Shown: positions 53,895 to 63,663, numbered from the stretch's first letter. The stretch is 64,000 nt of DNA from Serripes groenlandicus (GCA_031761405.1 JASEVX010000087.1:124001-188000); one strand, 5' to 3'. Notes: generated from the sequence alone by a model not told the origin. A program made the numbers and translations.

Positions 53895-54117
53895 TTAACC
53901 TCATATATACGCTTTCTGACGCCTCTGCAGCAGATGGCTTTTTGAAAACATAGTAACAAAAGAAGAAATTGCACAAAACGTGCAATTTCTCCTTTTGCCA
54001 CAATGTTTTCAACTTTTAGTCATAGGTTATCCATTCAATTATAGAGATTTTCCATTATTTGAAAAAATATGTTCAAAGTCGTCTGCTGCAGAATTGTCGT
54101 ATGAGGGAAAGGGTTAA
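53895..54117. mobile_element. T1 MITE, best inner hairpin
   Basis: 'ttaacctcatatatacgctt', 'ctgacgcctctgcagcagat' at left; 'agtcgtctgctgcagaattg' and 'atgagggaaagggttaa' at right. The inner hairpin 'aaaagaagaaattgca' / 'tgcaatttctccttttgcc' is almost perfect over 22 bp with a short loop 'caaaacg'. Its right TTAA is also the left TTAA of the next T2 element. Confidence 0.92.
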
Positions 54118-54331
54118 CACTTACGCTGCCAAAGTCAAATAAAGGCTTTTGCAAAACAGTGTAGATTCATGTGAGACATCTCGATCGTAATGAGCTGTCT
54201 CTCCTGAAATATGCATTGGGTTCCACTTAAACATTACATTTTAACAATATTCCTGTTGGACTTACACTGGAGTAGTCCAATTTTTAACATGGAAGAGTCG
54301 ACTTGGTGAAATTTGGCTGTGAAATAGTTAA
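54114..54331. mobile_element. T2 MITE sharing a TTAA with T1
   Basis: TTAACACTTACGCTGCCAAA at left, 'tttggctgtgaaatagttaa' at right. Core 'catgtgagacatctcgatcg' / 'gagctgtctctcctg'. Subterminal 'aacatggaagagtcgacttg'. TTAA at 54114-54117 serves both elements. Confidence 0.9.
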
Positions 54332-54472
54332 ACAAAGGCAGTGCAATATCTTAACCGCATCACTACGGTATATGGTACGTTATATAATGAAAATCCAGAG
54401 TGTACGTGATGTACATTCTACCACATCATATTAACCTTTTCCCATGAATTCCAAAACATGGTATAATTGCGA

Positions 54473-54692
54473 TAACCCTTTTCACATATATTCGCATTTT
54501 AACGTCTTAGCAAAAGAGGACTTTTAAAAAAAAGTGTTACAAAAGGAAAATTCATGAGGAATTTCTTCTTTTGCCACACTTCTTTCAACTCTATGCAATG
54601 ATCCTTATGTCGGTTATTGAGTATTTCTTTATTTCAATCTATAGTATTGCAAAGTTGTTTACTGTAGTGGTTTGTAATGAGTACATGTATAT
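54473..54692. mobile_element. T1-like MITE, old copy
   Basis: 'ataacccttttcacatatat', 'cgtcttagcaaaagagg', inner 'tgttacaaaaggaaaattca' / 'gaatttcttcttttgccaca', right 'gcaaagttgtttactgtagt'. Ends worn. Confidence 0.6.
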
Positions 54693-54914
54693 GTTGTGAT
54701 CCGATTTATTATTTAACAATTATGAATTCATACATTAAAGCGATGATCTAAGAAAGAAACAACTTCAATGTCTTTGCGAAGAGTATCGTCCCAGTTAGGT
54801 CACCTCGACCGACATAACTGATCTGTCTCTGCGCTGCTCCCCAATTGGTCATAGACATGTTTCAACACATCTCTGTAAAAGAGAATCCATTTTGATTGAT
54901 CCGTTACCATTACT

Positions 54915-55164
54915 CATCCTCGGTACCCGGGCTACTCATAAAATATATGATACCCTGGGCAAATTGGCAAGCGAAATTTCGTAAAGCATACGCCACGATT
55001 TCCTCCGTAATAACACTGTAATTTTAGTATCGCAAAAGGTTTGTGTCATGCGGCCAATCAAAAGGCTGCATTTCACCTCATAAATTATTCATGAGTACGA
55101 GATTTGTACAGCCAATTTGCCCAGGGTATCATATATTTTATGAATAGCCTGGGTACCGAGGATG
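54915..55164. mobile_element. hAT-like MITE with 54-bp inverted ends
   Basis: Left end begins CATCCTCGGTACCCGGGCTA, right end finishes 'agcctgggtaccgaggatg'. The inverted repeat runs about 54 bp with two mismatches, through 'aaaatatatgataccctggg' and 'caaattggc'. Target duplication CCATTACT is exact at 54907-54914 and 55165-55172. An 8-bp duplication points to hAT-type transposition. No ORF of its own. Confidence 0.93.
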
Positions 55165-55207
55165 CCATTACTAGGCAGGCAGCTGTTCTTTCTAGTCTGG
55201 TTTTCAT

Positions 55208-55347
55208 GAAACCACCGCGGCCGAGTTACCCTCGAAGTGGCAAAAGTGCATGTCCCAGCCTCGTATTGGATCATGGGTAAGTTCATTGTCACCGTGTTAT
55301 AACTGAAATACCTTTCCAAAACGGCGTCAATCCCCGTTATATAAATA
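55208..55347 (+). mobile_element. SINE-C, worn copy
   Basis: 'ccgcggccgagttac' (A-box region), 'gtgcatgtcccagcctcgta', 'ttggatcatgggtaagttca', 'gtgttataactgaaatacc', 'aaaacggcgtcaatcccc'. The B-box region is missing. Confidence 0.7.
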
Positions 55348-55351
55348 TCAG

Positions 55352-55614
55352 CTCGGTGGTGTAGTGATACAACTTCCGCCTCGGGTTCGAGAGGTCGCGG
55401 TTTCGATCCGTTGTTGGGTCATAGCAAAGACTTTTAAATGGTAGTAATGCTTGTGCTCCTTGGCGCTCAGGGGCGCAGGGTTATCATTCAAATTGGCTTG
55501 CTTGTGTCAGAATAAATGGACAAGTAGTACTGGTAACTAACGTAAGAAACGCCTTGATATAACTGAAAACATGTTCAAAGCGACGTAAAACACTAAACAA
55601 TCAATAAATCAATT
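55352..55614 (+). mobile_element. SINE-A, full length
   Basis: 'ctcggtggtgtagtgataca', B box 'ggtttcgatccgttgt', 'gtgctccttggcgctcaggg', 'gtactggtaactaac', tail 'gttcaaagcgacgtaaaac' with (AATC)n. It starts right after a SINE-C tail. Confidence 0.86.
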
Positions 55615-57340
55615 TCCGTTATATACAGCAAAAAAACGATAGCAATCAAGTAACAGAGCCCTTGGTAAATTAAGTCTGGATTTACAGGTTTTGATGATAT
55701 GCATTCGATAAGCATAAACAAAGAGACAAAACAATACAATAATGGGCGTTAAATGATACACTGAACGTACATATAGTATATCGGTTTTGACGTTTATATA
55801 GTTTAATAGTGACCTTACTTGACAGGCTTCAATTTTCTCCGTATTATTTCGACCGTCCTCTGGCGGACTTTTTTATAACGGTCTTCTCTGTATTTTTTTT
55901 TCCTACGGAATAGCTTGGCTCACGCAATTCTCCTCTATTTTAATTGTAATCGTTAATGCTTTATAGGCTATTCTCTTGAAATTGATATTATATTCATATG
56001 CTTATTTTAGAAATCCATACATTAACATTTAAGTCACGAGGCGACGTAATTCTTTTTTTCGGCGATAGCTGTTTAACCTCAGTGTTGACATAGATGTTAA
56101 ACAAATGATCTAAATTGTAGACCAATCAAATGTTGTATTTAATAAATAATGTTGAAGAAATAAAGGAAATGAAACGTTTTGATTGATTCATAGTTAAGTT
56201 GGTGATACAAGAGGCACTAATAAGATGAAGTTTTAAAATGAAATGTTCTGCATACTAACTTTTAATTGTTTTCCTTAAGAAATAAATTTCAGTGAGAAAA
56301 TCAGTGAAAACTTATGAAATATAATATTTAAGAGCAAAATATTAATTACTGTTGAAACATGATAAGTTTTCAGTTATTGATCGTCAATTGAAACGTATAC
56401 ACCTCTTTGGAGCCTCTCATAATCTCCAGTCATGTGGCGTATTCTCGTCCTTGATAATCTATTTATAGAAACTGAAGCTGGATGAAGTTTGGTAAACTCA
56501 TAGAACCTTTCTGATATTCAAGTCAAATAATACAAGACGAATTTTGATGCTAAGCATCAAAGACGCCGCGCATGCTTTTAAGGTATGACTTAAAGGAAAG
56601 CAGATGCAGTTCAATACATTTAAATAACCTGTGCAAACGGACAGGATGTAAAGAAGGCCAAATGTACCTTTATCTTAAACAAGAAGGCCGAGATGTTCCT
56701 TATTGCTCACCTGGATACCATAGTCTATAATAAAATGTTATCAATAGCAAAAAGGGTCCATTTTGACGTAGGGAGTGGAGTATATACTTTATATGCTACG
56801 ATCTATATGATATTCAGCATGTAAAATTTAGTCGTGAAATGACGAGTTAAGTCTTCAAACTATTTGTTTTACCGTTTGCTTAACATTGACTGCAACAAAA
56901 CAAGCTGAAGTTTCTTAATTTTAAATCTGCTCTAACTAGATCAATTAGACAAACAAAAAACATAGATACTGAAATATTAACAGATATTAACTTAAGTGTT
57001 AATGCCTCTAGTTATAAGTTAAGTTTGACACAAGCTTTTGAAGGAGAGAGGGAAGTCGATTCTCCTTCCATTTGAGCAGAAGTATGATAACAAAAAACGA
57101 GAGTATATAAACAAACTATACAAATAATTCTAACAAGTTTAAAGATATTTAATATCGAAATTAAGCATTTATGAAATTAAAAGAAAAGGTTTTCATGTAT
57201 AGTCAACATATAGCAAGAATACATTGGTCTGAATGAACAACTGTATGGGGAGAAACGTTTTAAGTTTAGTAATACAACAGAAATAAATTGGAAACAAGAG
57301 GGCCATGATGTCCTGGAATCGCTCACCTGAGAATGGGTTA
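55615..57340. other. long stretch with little structure
   Basis: About 1.7 kb. Near 55770-55930 there is weak similarity to 50660-51010. A hairpin TTTGATGC-taa-GCATCAAA lies near 56544. Around 56680 and 57295 are 'caagaaggccgagatg' and 'caagagggccatgatg' with 'gctcacctg', a phrase that often leads the kind of satellite found next. No exon evidence. Confidence 0.45.
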
Positions 57341-57351
57341 TATAAGACTTT

Positions 57352-58324
57352 ACTCTTTCAGCGCCAATGGCAATATTATCTAGACAAATTTTCTGACAAA
57401 ATTTCAAGCTGCTCAAGTCAAAAATGCAATCTCTATAGTGTTAACTAGATTGTTCTGCAATTTAGCCTAGTGACCTAGTTGTCCTGACGTGACCCATATT
57501 CGAACTTTACCTAGATATCACTAAGACAAACATTCTGAGAAAGTTTCAACATGCTCAACCTAAAAATGTGGCTTCCAAAGTGTTAATAAGACTTTCCTTA
57601 AATTTGGCCTAGTGACCTAGTTTTTGACCGGTCATGACCTACATTCAAACTTAGCCTAGATATTACTAAGACAAACATTCCAACATAGTTTCATCATGCT
57701 CAAGCCAAAAAAGTGGCTTCCAAAGTGTTAACAAGATGTTCCTTACATTTGGCCTAGTGACCTAGTTTTTTACCAGACATGACCAAACTTGGCCTAGATA
57801 TCATCAAGACAAACTTTCTGAGAAAGTTTCAACATGCTCAAGTAGAAAATGCGGCTTCCAGAGTGTTAACAAGATGTTCTTTAAATTTGGCCTAGTGACC
57901 TAGTTTTTGACCCGACATGATCTATATTCAAACTCGGCCTAGATATCACTAAGACAAACATTCTGACAATTGTTCAACATGTTTAAGCCAAAAATACGGC
58001 TTCCAGAGTGTAAACAAGATGTTCATTAAATTTGGCCTAGTGACCTAGTTTTTGACCCGACATGACCCAGTTTCAAACTTGGCCTAGATATAATCGAGAC
58101 AAACTTTCTGACAAAGTGTCAACATGCTCAAGTTTAAAATATGCCTTCCAGAGTGTTAACAAGATTTTCCTTCAATTTAGCCTAGTGACCTAGTTTTTGA
58201 CCCGACATGACCTATATTCAAACTTGGGCTAGATATCATAAGACAAACATTCTGACAAAGTTTCAACATGCTCAAGTCAAAAATGCGGCTTCCAGAGTGT
58301 TAACAAGATTTTCAATAAATTTGT
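57352..58324 (+). repeat. ~145-bp satellite, seven units
   Basis: 'agacaaa(c)' anchors at 57382, 57534, 57669, 57807, 57952, 58097 and 58241 (periods 135-152). Each unit has 'ttctgacaaagtttcaacat', 'gctcaag', 'cttccagagtgttaacaaga', 'ttggcctagtgacctagttt', 'acatgacc', 'cttggcctagatatcac'. A T2 end fragment ('ctctttcagcgccaatggca') sits at 57352-57372 just before. I have the impression that such 'gacctagtgacctag' repeats are common in molluscs; this needs a search. Confidence 0.92.
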
Positions 58325-58911
58325 AAACCAAACAATTAAAATAGCTTAGCCTAGTGAACTCCGTAAATCAACTCATAAAAAAAGCTTAGCCTAATTAGTT
58401 GGGGAACAGTTATTAAACACAATTTAAATGTATCTAAAGTTTTGTAACAACTGTGAAAGATGTACATATTTTGTATCTTGTTGTTTCTTAAATCAGTTAA
58501 TACAATTTATTCAACCATATAGGCTGTTTTTTCAAAATATTACAGAGTTTTTCTTTACAATAATATCTGTGGGTTTCTCCCTTTTTGATTACGTCACCCC
58601 ATGGTACAAAATTAAAACCTATTCCATACTGACGCCGCGCTTCCACGCGGCGTCAATAAGCATGTTCCATTTCTTAGTGTTTTCTCATATTGATCGCCGT
58701 TTATCTTTTTTAAAGATATTTCTTGTTTTACTTGTTCACAATAAGTTCTATGGCTTTCAATTTTGAATCAAAGATACATCAACTATCCTTCCTCGTAGGG
58801 TATTCTGGAGATGCTGAGTGTGGCACCGATTTGTTAGAGAACATGGTAGAAACATGTAAAAACAACACAAAGTCAACATGGAATGGTTAACTGATATTTA
58901 TCATAGTATAC
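58325..58911. other. unannotated, with a GC hairpin
   Basis: TGACGCCGCG at 58630-58639 and CGCGGCGTCA at 58646-58655 form a perfect 10-bp stem with a 6-bp loop, standing out in AT-rich DNA. The 112-codon frame across it has no family signature. Confidence 0.55.
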
Positions 58912-60030
58912 GCTTTACAACTACACTTCCGAGGAGGTCGCTCTACAACTACACCACCGAGGCGGTCGCTCTACCATTTCACCACCGAGGCAGTCGCTCT
59001 ACAACTACACGACCGAGGAGGTCGCTCTACAACTACACTTCAGAAGAGGTCGCTCTACAACTACATCACCGAGGAGGTCGCTCTACCATTTCACCACCGA
59101 GGAGGTCGTTCTACAACTACATCACCGAGGAGGTCGCTCTACAACTACATCACCAAGGAGGTCGCTCTACAACTACACTTCAGAAGAGGTCGCTCTACAA
59201 CTACATCACCGAGGAGGTCGCTCTACCATTTCACCACCGAGGAGGTCGTTCTACAACTACATCACCGAGGAGGTCGCTCTACAACTACATCACCGAGGAG
59301 GTCGCTCTACAACTACTACACCAAGGAGGTCGCTCTACAACTACACCACTGAGGCGGTCGCTCTACAACTAGACCATCGAGGAGGTCGCTCTACCATTTC
59401 ACCACCGAAGAGGTCGCTCCTCAACTACACCACCGAGGAGGTCGCTCTACAACTACACCACCGAGGAGGTCGCTCTACAACTACACCACCGAGGCGGACG
59501 CTCTACAACTACACCACCGAGGCGATCACTCTACATCTACCACACCGAGGCGATCACTCTACATCTACCACACCGACGCGATCACTCTACCACTACACCA
59601 CTGAGGCGGTCGCTCTACAACTACACCTCCGAGGCGTTCGCTCTGCCATTTCACCACCGAGGAGGTCGCTCTACAACTACACCGCCAACGCGGTCGCTCT
59701 AAAACTACACCACCAACGCGGTCGCTCTAAAACTACACCATCAAGGCGGTCTCTCTACAACTATACCACCGAGGCGGTCGCTCTTCAACTACAGCACCAA
59801 GGTGATAGCTCTTAAATTACACCACCGAGGCGGTCGCTCTACAACTACACCATCGAGGCGGTCGCTCTACCACTACACCACCGACGTGGTCGCTCTAAAA
59901 CTACATATCCGAGGGGGTCGCTCTACAACTACACCACCGAGGCGGTCGCTCTTCAACTACAGCACCAAGGTGATCGCTCTTCAAGTACACAACCGAGGCG
60001 GTCGTACTACAACTACACCACCGAGGTGTT
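58912..60030 (-). repeat. 28-bp minisatellite derived from a SINE-A head, ~40 units
   Basis: Unit 'ccgaggcggtcgctctacaa' plus 'ctacacca'. This is the reverse complement of the SINE-A tRNA-like head, and each minus-strand unit contains TGGTGTAGTGG or a variant, an A-box-like motif. In ordinary SINE-A heads (for example 29388-29413) 'ccgaggcgg' occurs twice exactly 28 bp apart. Unit variants 'accatttcacc' recur, and 'acttcagaagagg' recurs after exactly 140 bp (59181 versus 59041), a five-unit higher-order repeat. Frames of 164 and 83 codons are by-products of the repeat. Confidence 0.93.
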
Positions 60031-61085
60031 CAGTTCCAGCAGTTAAAGGTTAATTCAATGTATTGACGTTTTTACCACACTAGTGTTTCTTGTTTTACGC
60101 AGGTAATGTTGCAAATAGTCGCAAAAAACAATAGATAACAGGTAACACGTAATTACTTGATCTCAGTATCCACAAGCCATGACTATACCTTTCGTTTAGC
60201 GATCTACGCGATATAATAGTTGACGTAGCGTCTGCTTCCAAAGATCTGAGGACAATTTTGAAACTTGTGGGCCGGTTTTATAATCGATATATACGTTCTT
60301 TGTATATACATTTGATTTTAAATTATACTGAGCGTATATCTGCCTATATAACAGAAGAAATGTACATATCTCCGTTCATATTTATCTCTTTATTTATATA
60401 CGTTTGTGTGATTATTTCATATGTTACTATGTACAAAATGTATTCAGATTCCTTTAATATAGCATTTTTTTTCAACATGTCGCATTTAGCCATCATAACG
60501 ATAGGGAGCGTGGGCATTAGAACGACATGCCGACCTTTAAGTAAGTAGGTACCTATTCAAACGCATTGTAGTTTGAATCTATATGCGAATGTGTAGGCGA
60601 AGTATCGACCTAAGATGTATCATAAATTCTTTCTGGTCTTTTTCCGAACAAGAACAAACATGACATTGTATTCCATATATATCACAGTTCAGTAATTGTA
60701 AACATAATTCTAAGAGATTGTAAACAAATGTGATATTTGCTCAGAAATTTAAAAAAACATAGACACTCTTAAATCACCACTCTTGTATTTACTTCAATAG
60801 TTGATAGTATTGTGGTCATGTAGTTGCGTAAGTATGTGCGTAAGTGTGTATATCCGTTCGTGCGTACCAGCGTATCATATGATATTTCTGCATTATATTA
60901 CATGTTTCTATTAATCGTATTTGTAAATATGCATGCTCACATTTGATACAATTGTTTTGTATGACGATTAGCTATGTTATGCCAAAGACTAAATAAACTA
61001 TTCTGCATATACGATATTTACAGTGATGGTTGGCGTTTCACTTTTGTAACGTGATGTGTTACCTATCTCTTAATAAGAATTACAT
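60031..61085. other. unannotated AT-rich stretch
   Basis: About 1 kb. The 96-codon + frame at 60258-60548 is rich in Ile/Tyr/Phe as expected from AT-rich DNA and has no family signature. Confidence 0.45.
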
Positions 61086-61086
61086 A

Positions 61087-61330
61087 TGAGCCGTCCCGCG
61101 AGAAAACCAACATTGTGGACTCTGCGTAAAGGATCGACCCGGATCAGGCTAAGCATGCCGCGCAGGCTTACCCGGACAAGCACTTTTCGCCTTCTGCGTA
61201 TTTTCTCTTTCAGGAATCATTATTCTATACCTCTATCCCCCCTGAGACGGAATGTGACGGCCCGGATCAGTCTGCGCAGACTGCGCAGGCTGATCTGGAT
61301 CGATACAATGCGCAGGACCATAAGGTTGAT
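61087..61330. mobile_element. G MITE, copy 4
   Basis: Left GAGCCGTCCCGCGAGAAAAC is intact; the right end stops at 'gcaggaccataaggttgatc', so 'ggttttctcgcggg' is lost. Internal 'ggatcaggctaagcatgccg' and 'ggatcagtctgcgcagactg'. The Arg-rich frame over it is incidental. Confidence 0.85.
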
Positions 61331-61611
61331 CAAGTACAAATGTATGGATAACATTCGCGTTTGCTTGCATTATCATAACATGTAAATAAACAGTGGGGCT
61401 AAATCAGATGTAACATTTCAACGTTAGTATAACAACATTGGAAGAGGAGCAAGAATTCATTTCGATACATTCATTTAAAACATCGTTGTAAAGTTGGTCT
61501 TTGATTTATTCTGAATATAATACTTTTGATAATTCAACCGTTATCGAACTTCATTCATTTGTTCTATTAAAAAATGATAAAATAGAGTTAATGACTTCCA
61601 TTACGATTATT

Positions 61612-61760
61612 GCCGGGTAGCTCAATTGGTAGCGTATCTGACTCGTGATCTGGAGGTCACGGGTTCGATACCCGGTTGCGGCGACATTCTTTCGGGCGAT
61701 TTTTCCATCGCCTCTCACCTCTGATCTATGTGAGAAAGTAGTCAGTGGCTTCGAAAGAAA
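61612..61760 (+). mobile_element. SINE-E, 5' half only
   Basis: Head 'gccgggtagctcaattggta' with 'gactcgtgatctggaggtc' and B box 'gggttcgatacccggt', then 'gcggcgacattctttcgggc' to 'gtcagtggcttcgaaag'. The 3' half and tail are missing. The head reads well enough to look like a tRNA, but its position at the start of a SINE body and a mismatched anticodon stem argue against a tRNA gene. Confidence 0.88.
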
Positions 61761-61786
61761 TAATTAAGATATAACATTGCGCCTTA

Positions 61787-61832
61787 AAAACCTTTCCCAG
61801 ATGCAGCAAATCTGAAACAGCCGGCTATGTAA
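61787..61832. mobile_element. T1 MITE end fragment
   Basis: 'aacctttcccagatgcagca', 'aatctgaaacagccggct'. Short and worn. Confidence 0.5.
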
Positions 61833-61885
61833 ACTACATATACATGAAATTAATATTATTGAATATATTTAAAAACGTTGTAGCT

Positions 61886-61998
61886 AATTGTTCATTATTA
61901 TCAATTTATCACTAATGCTATTAAAAAGTCATTATTATCAATTGATCACTGATGCTATTAGAATTGATCATCATCAATTAATCACTAGTTCTATTAAT
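61886..61998 (+). repeat. ~38-bp tandem repeat, three units
   Basis: 'tcattattatcaatttatca', 'ctaatgctatta' repeats at about 61893, 61931 and, diverged, 61965. GATCA-type subunits. Confidence 0.75.
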
Positions 61999-61999
61999 T

Positions 62000-62320
62000 A
62001 GCTTGGGCAAGTTGGTTTATTAACAGTACGGCATTGAGCAAGATTTTTTCGACGGAACCATGTACATAAACAAATTAATCCAGAGATTGTACCGAAACGA
62101 AAGCTACGAAAGCTTTCAAATTCCTCCCAAAACACTGTAAATTGCTCTCCAGTGGTATATCGACTTACCCAATAACGTTAGGAATTTGCATGGTAATAAC
62201 CCATGAAGAATAGTCCCATTGCAATGTTATTTGAACGGCACACATTTAGCGAACCTTAAACGGTATGATGGATGCTTGCACGCGATTTCCATCTAAATAA
62301 TTATCGTAATATAATACCAA
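62000..62320. other. unannotated stretch
   Basis: Nothing recognised. Confidence 0.45.
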
Positions 62321-62324
62321 ATAC

Positions 62325-62395
62325 GTTAAACAAATTGTAGTTATGGCTGCCCTCCTCAGCGTTCAGGGTTGTGGGGTTATAATTACTGTTATCTA
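62325..62395 (+). mobile_element. SINE-A middle fragment
   Basis: 'taccaaatacgtt', 'gtagttatggctgccctcct', 'cagcgttcagggttgtgggg'. No head and no tail. Confidence 0.65.
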
Positions 62396-62478
62396 TTGTT
62401 TTTGTAGCTCCATTCAACATTACTTCCATTAAGCATAAAGCACTAGTCTGACAAAAATGTCAATATGTACTGTTGGAA

Positions 62479-62725
62479 CCGACCGCCTCAGTGGTGTATT
62501 GTTGGTAGAGTGTCTGCCTCGTGTGCGGACGGTCGCAGATTCGACCCCTGGCCGGGTCATACCAAATACTTAAAACAAGTAGTCATAGCTACCCTCCTTG
62601 GCACTCAAGGCTTGTGGAGTTGGCATTACGACTGACTGGCTGGTGTCGGGATATATGGACCAGTAGTACTGGTAACTTACCCAGGAAAATGGTGTCAAAC
62701 ACAAAACAATCATTTAATCAACGCT
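62479..62725 (+). mobile_element. SINE-A, full length
   Basis: 'gaccgcctcagtggtgtatt', 'ggtagagtgtctgcctcg', B box 'cagattcgacccctggcc', 'ctaccctccttggcactcaa', 'gctggtgtcgggatatatgg', 'ccagtagtactggtaactta'. The tail is cut short ('aaatggtgtcaaacacaaaa'). Confidence 0.87.
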
Positions 62726-62799
62726 TTCGATATCACATAAAGGCGCATGGTATATATTGCAGCTTGTTGTCAGAAGATGCATCTAAAGCTAAAAGGCAT

Positions 62800-63015
62800 C
62801 AACTCATTCATTGCCAAATTTCACAAAGTTGACACTTACATGTTCAAAATTGGACCACTCCATTTTTTTGTCCAACAGCAATTTTTGTAAAATATTAATG
62901 CTTAAGTGTCAAACAATGCAGATTTCAGGGGAGACAGCAGCTCGTTTTGAGCGGTCTCACCTGAATCTGCATTGTTTGTTAAATCATTAGAATGCCTTTG
63001 GCAGCAACTTGTTTA
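62800..63015. mobile_element. T2 MITE, good central palindrome
   Basis: 'caactcattcattgccaaat' and 'ggcagcaacttgtttaaa' as worn ends; the core 'caaacaatgcagatttcagg' pairs with 'cctgaatctgcattgtttg' around 'gagacagcagctcgttttga'. Subterminal 'aattggaccactcca' is conserved. Confidence 0.83.
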
Positions 63016-63285
63016 AATGTGGTCTTTGGGAATCTCCATGTCGGTGTAACGCAGAAGCCCATGGTAGTAGATATAGCAGCCTTTGGTCAGAAGATTCAAC
63101 TTAAACGCATTTAGCCGATATATAAAAGCTCTGTGAAGACTGTTCGTATATGCACAAGACTACCTGCGTATAAACTGTACGCACTGACAATTGTATACCT
63201 AAATGTGAGTCTGATGCGGCGGATACATTTAGTGAATTATAAGCTCAAGTACCACGATGTGTCTATCGATGTCTCGAAACAGTTG

Positions 63286-63288
<3 letters not shown>

Positions 63289-63318
<30 letters not shown>

Positions 63319-63660
63319 AGATTTTTTGTAAAAAAATTGGGTCGGTAGGGCGAAATAAAAATAAAAATAAAAGTATCTTTATTAAGCACTCTACCAAAAA
63401 AATAAAAATAAAGCAATAAAAACTACAACTACATAATAAGTGATAGAAAATGCAGTTTTATCATTTTACAACATGAACAGACCATGATTATCTGCGTTTT
63501 CTCTCAAATATATTGTCAATTTTATTTCTGTTCAACTCAAACAATGAGGTCGGCGAAAAATAAAAAAATAAAATGAACTCAAAACTGTTTTATTTTATCT
63601 CATTTTTGGAAAAAATTGGGCAGGCATTCTCGTAAAACAGAAAATAAAAAAATGTTGGCC
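63289..63660. mobile_element. Harbinger-like MITE (372 bp)
   Basis: Ends GGCCAACATTTTTTTATTAT and 'aaaataaaaaaatgttggcc', with 'tgttttacgaga' / 'tctcgtaaaaca' just inside: about 33 bp of inverted repeat. Flanked by TAA at 63286-63288 and 63661-63663. A 3-bp T(A/T)A duplication is the PIF/Harbinger signature. The interior is A-rich with 'aaaataaaaataaa' runs and no ORF. Confidence 0.88.
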
Positions 63661-63663
63661 TAA

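Noticed and set aside
58630..58655. Intrinsic terminator-like GC hairpin
   Set aside because: Stem is strong but there is no T tract after it and no gene before it; bacterial termination logic does not apply here.
58912..60030. CRISPR array (28-bp repeats)
   Set aside because: No unique spacers; the unit is a SINE head.
58878..60053. 164-codon and 83-codon frames with repeated HHRGGRST motif
   Set aside because: Product of the 28-bp SINE-head minisatellite; the frame rotates every unit and has no independent support.
60258..60548. 96-codon hydrophobic + frame as a membrane protein
   Set aside because: Ile/Phe/Tyr-rich composition is what AT-rich DNA gives; no homologous copy, start context or exon structure visible.
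61612..61690. Functional tRNA gene
   Set aside because: The head continues into a SINE-E body identical in order to copies at 18710 and 36580; the anticodon stem has mismatches.
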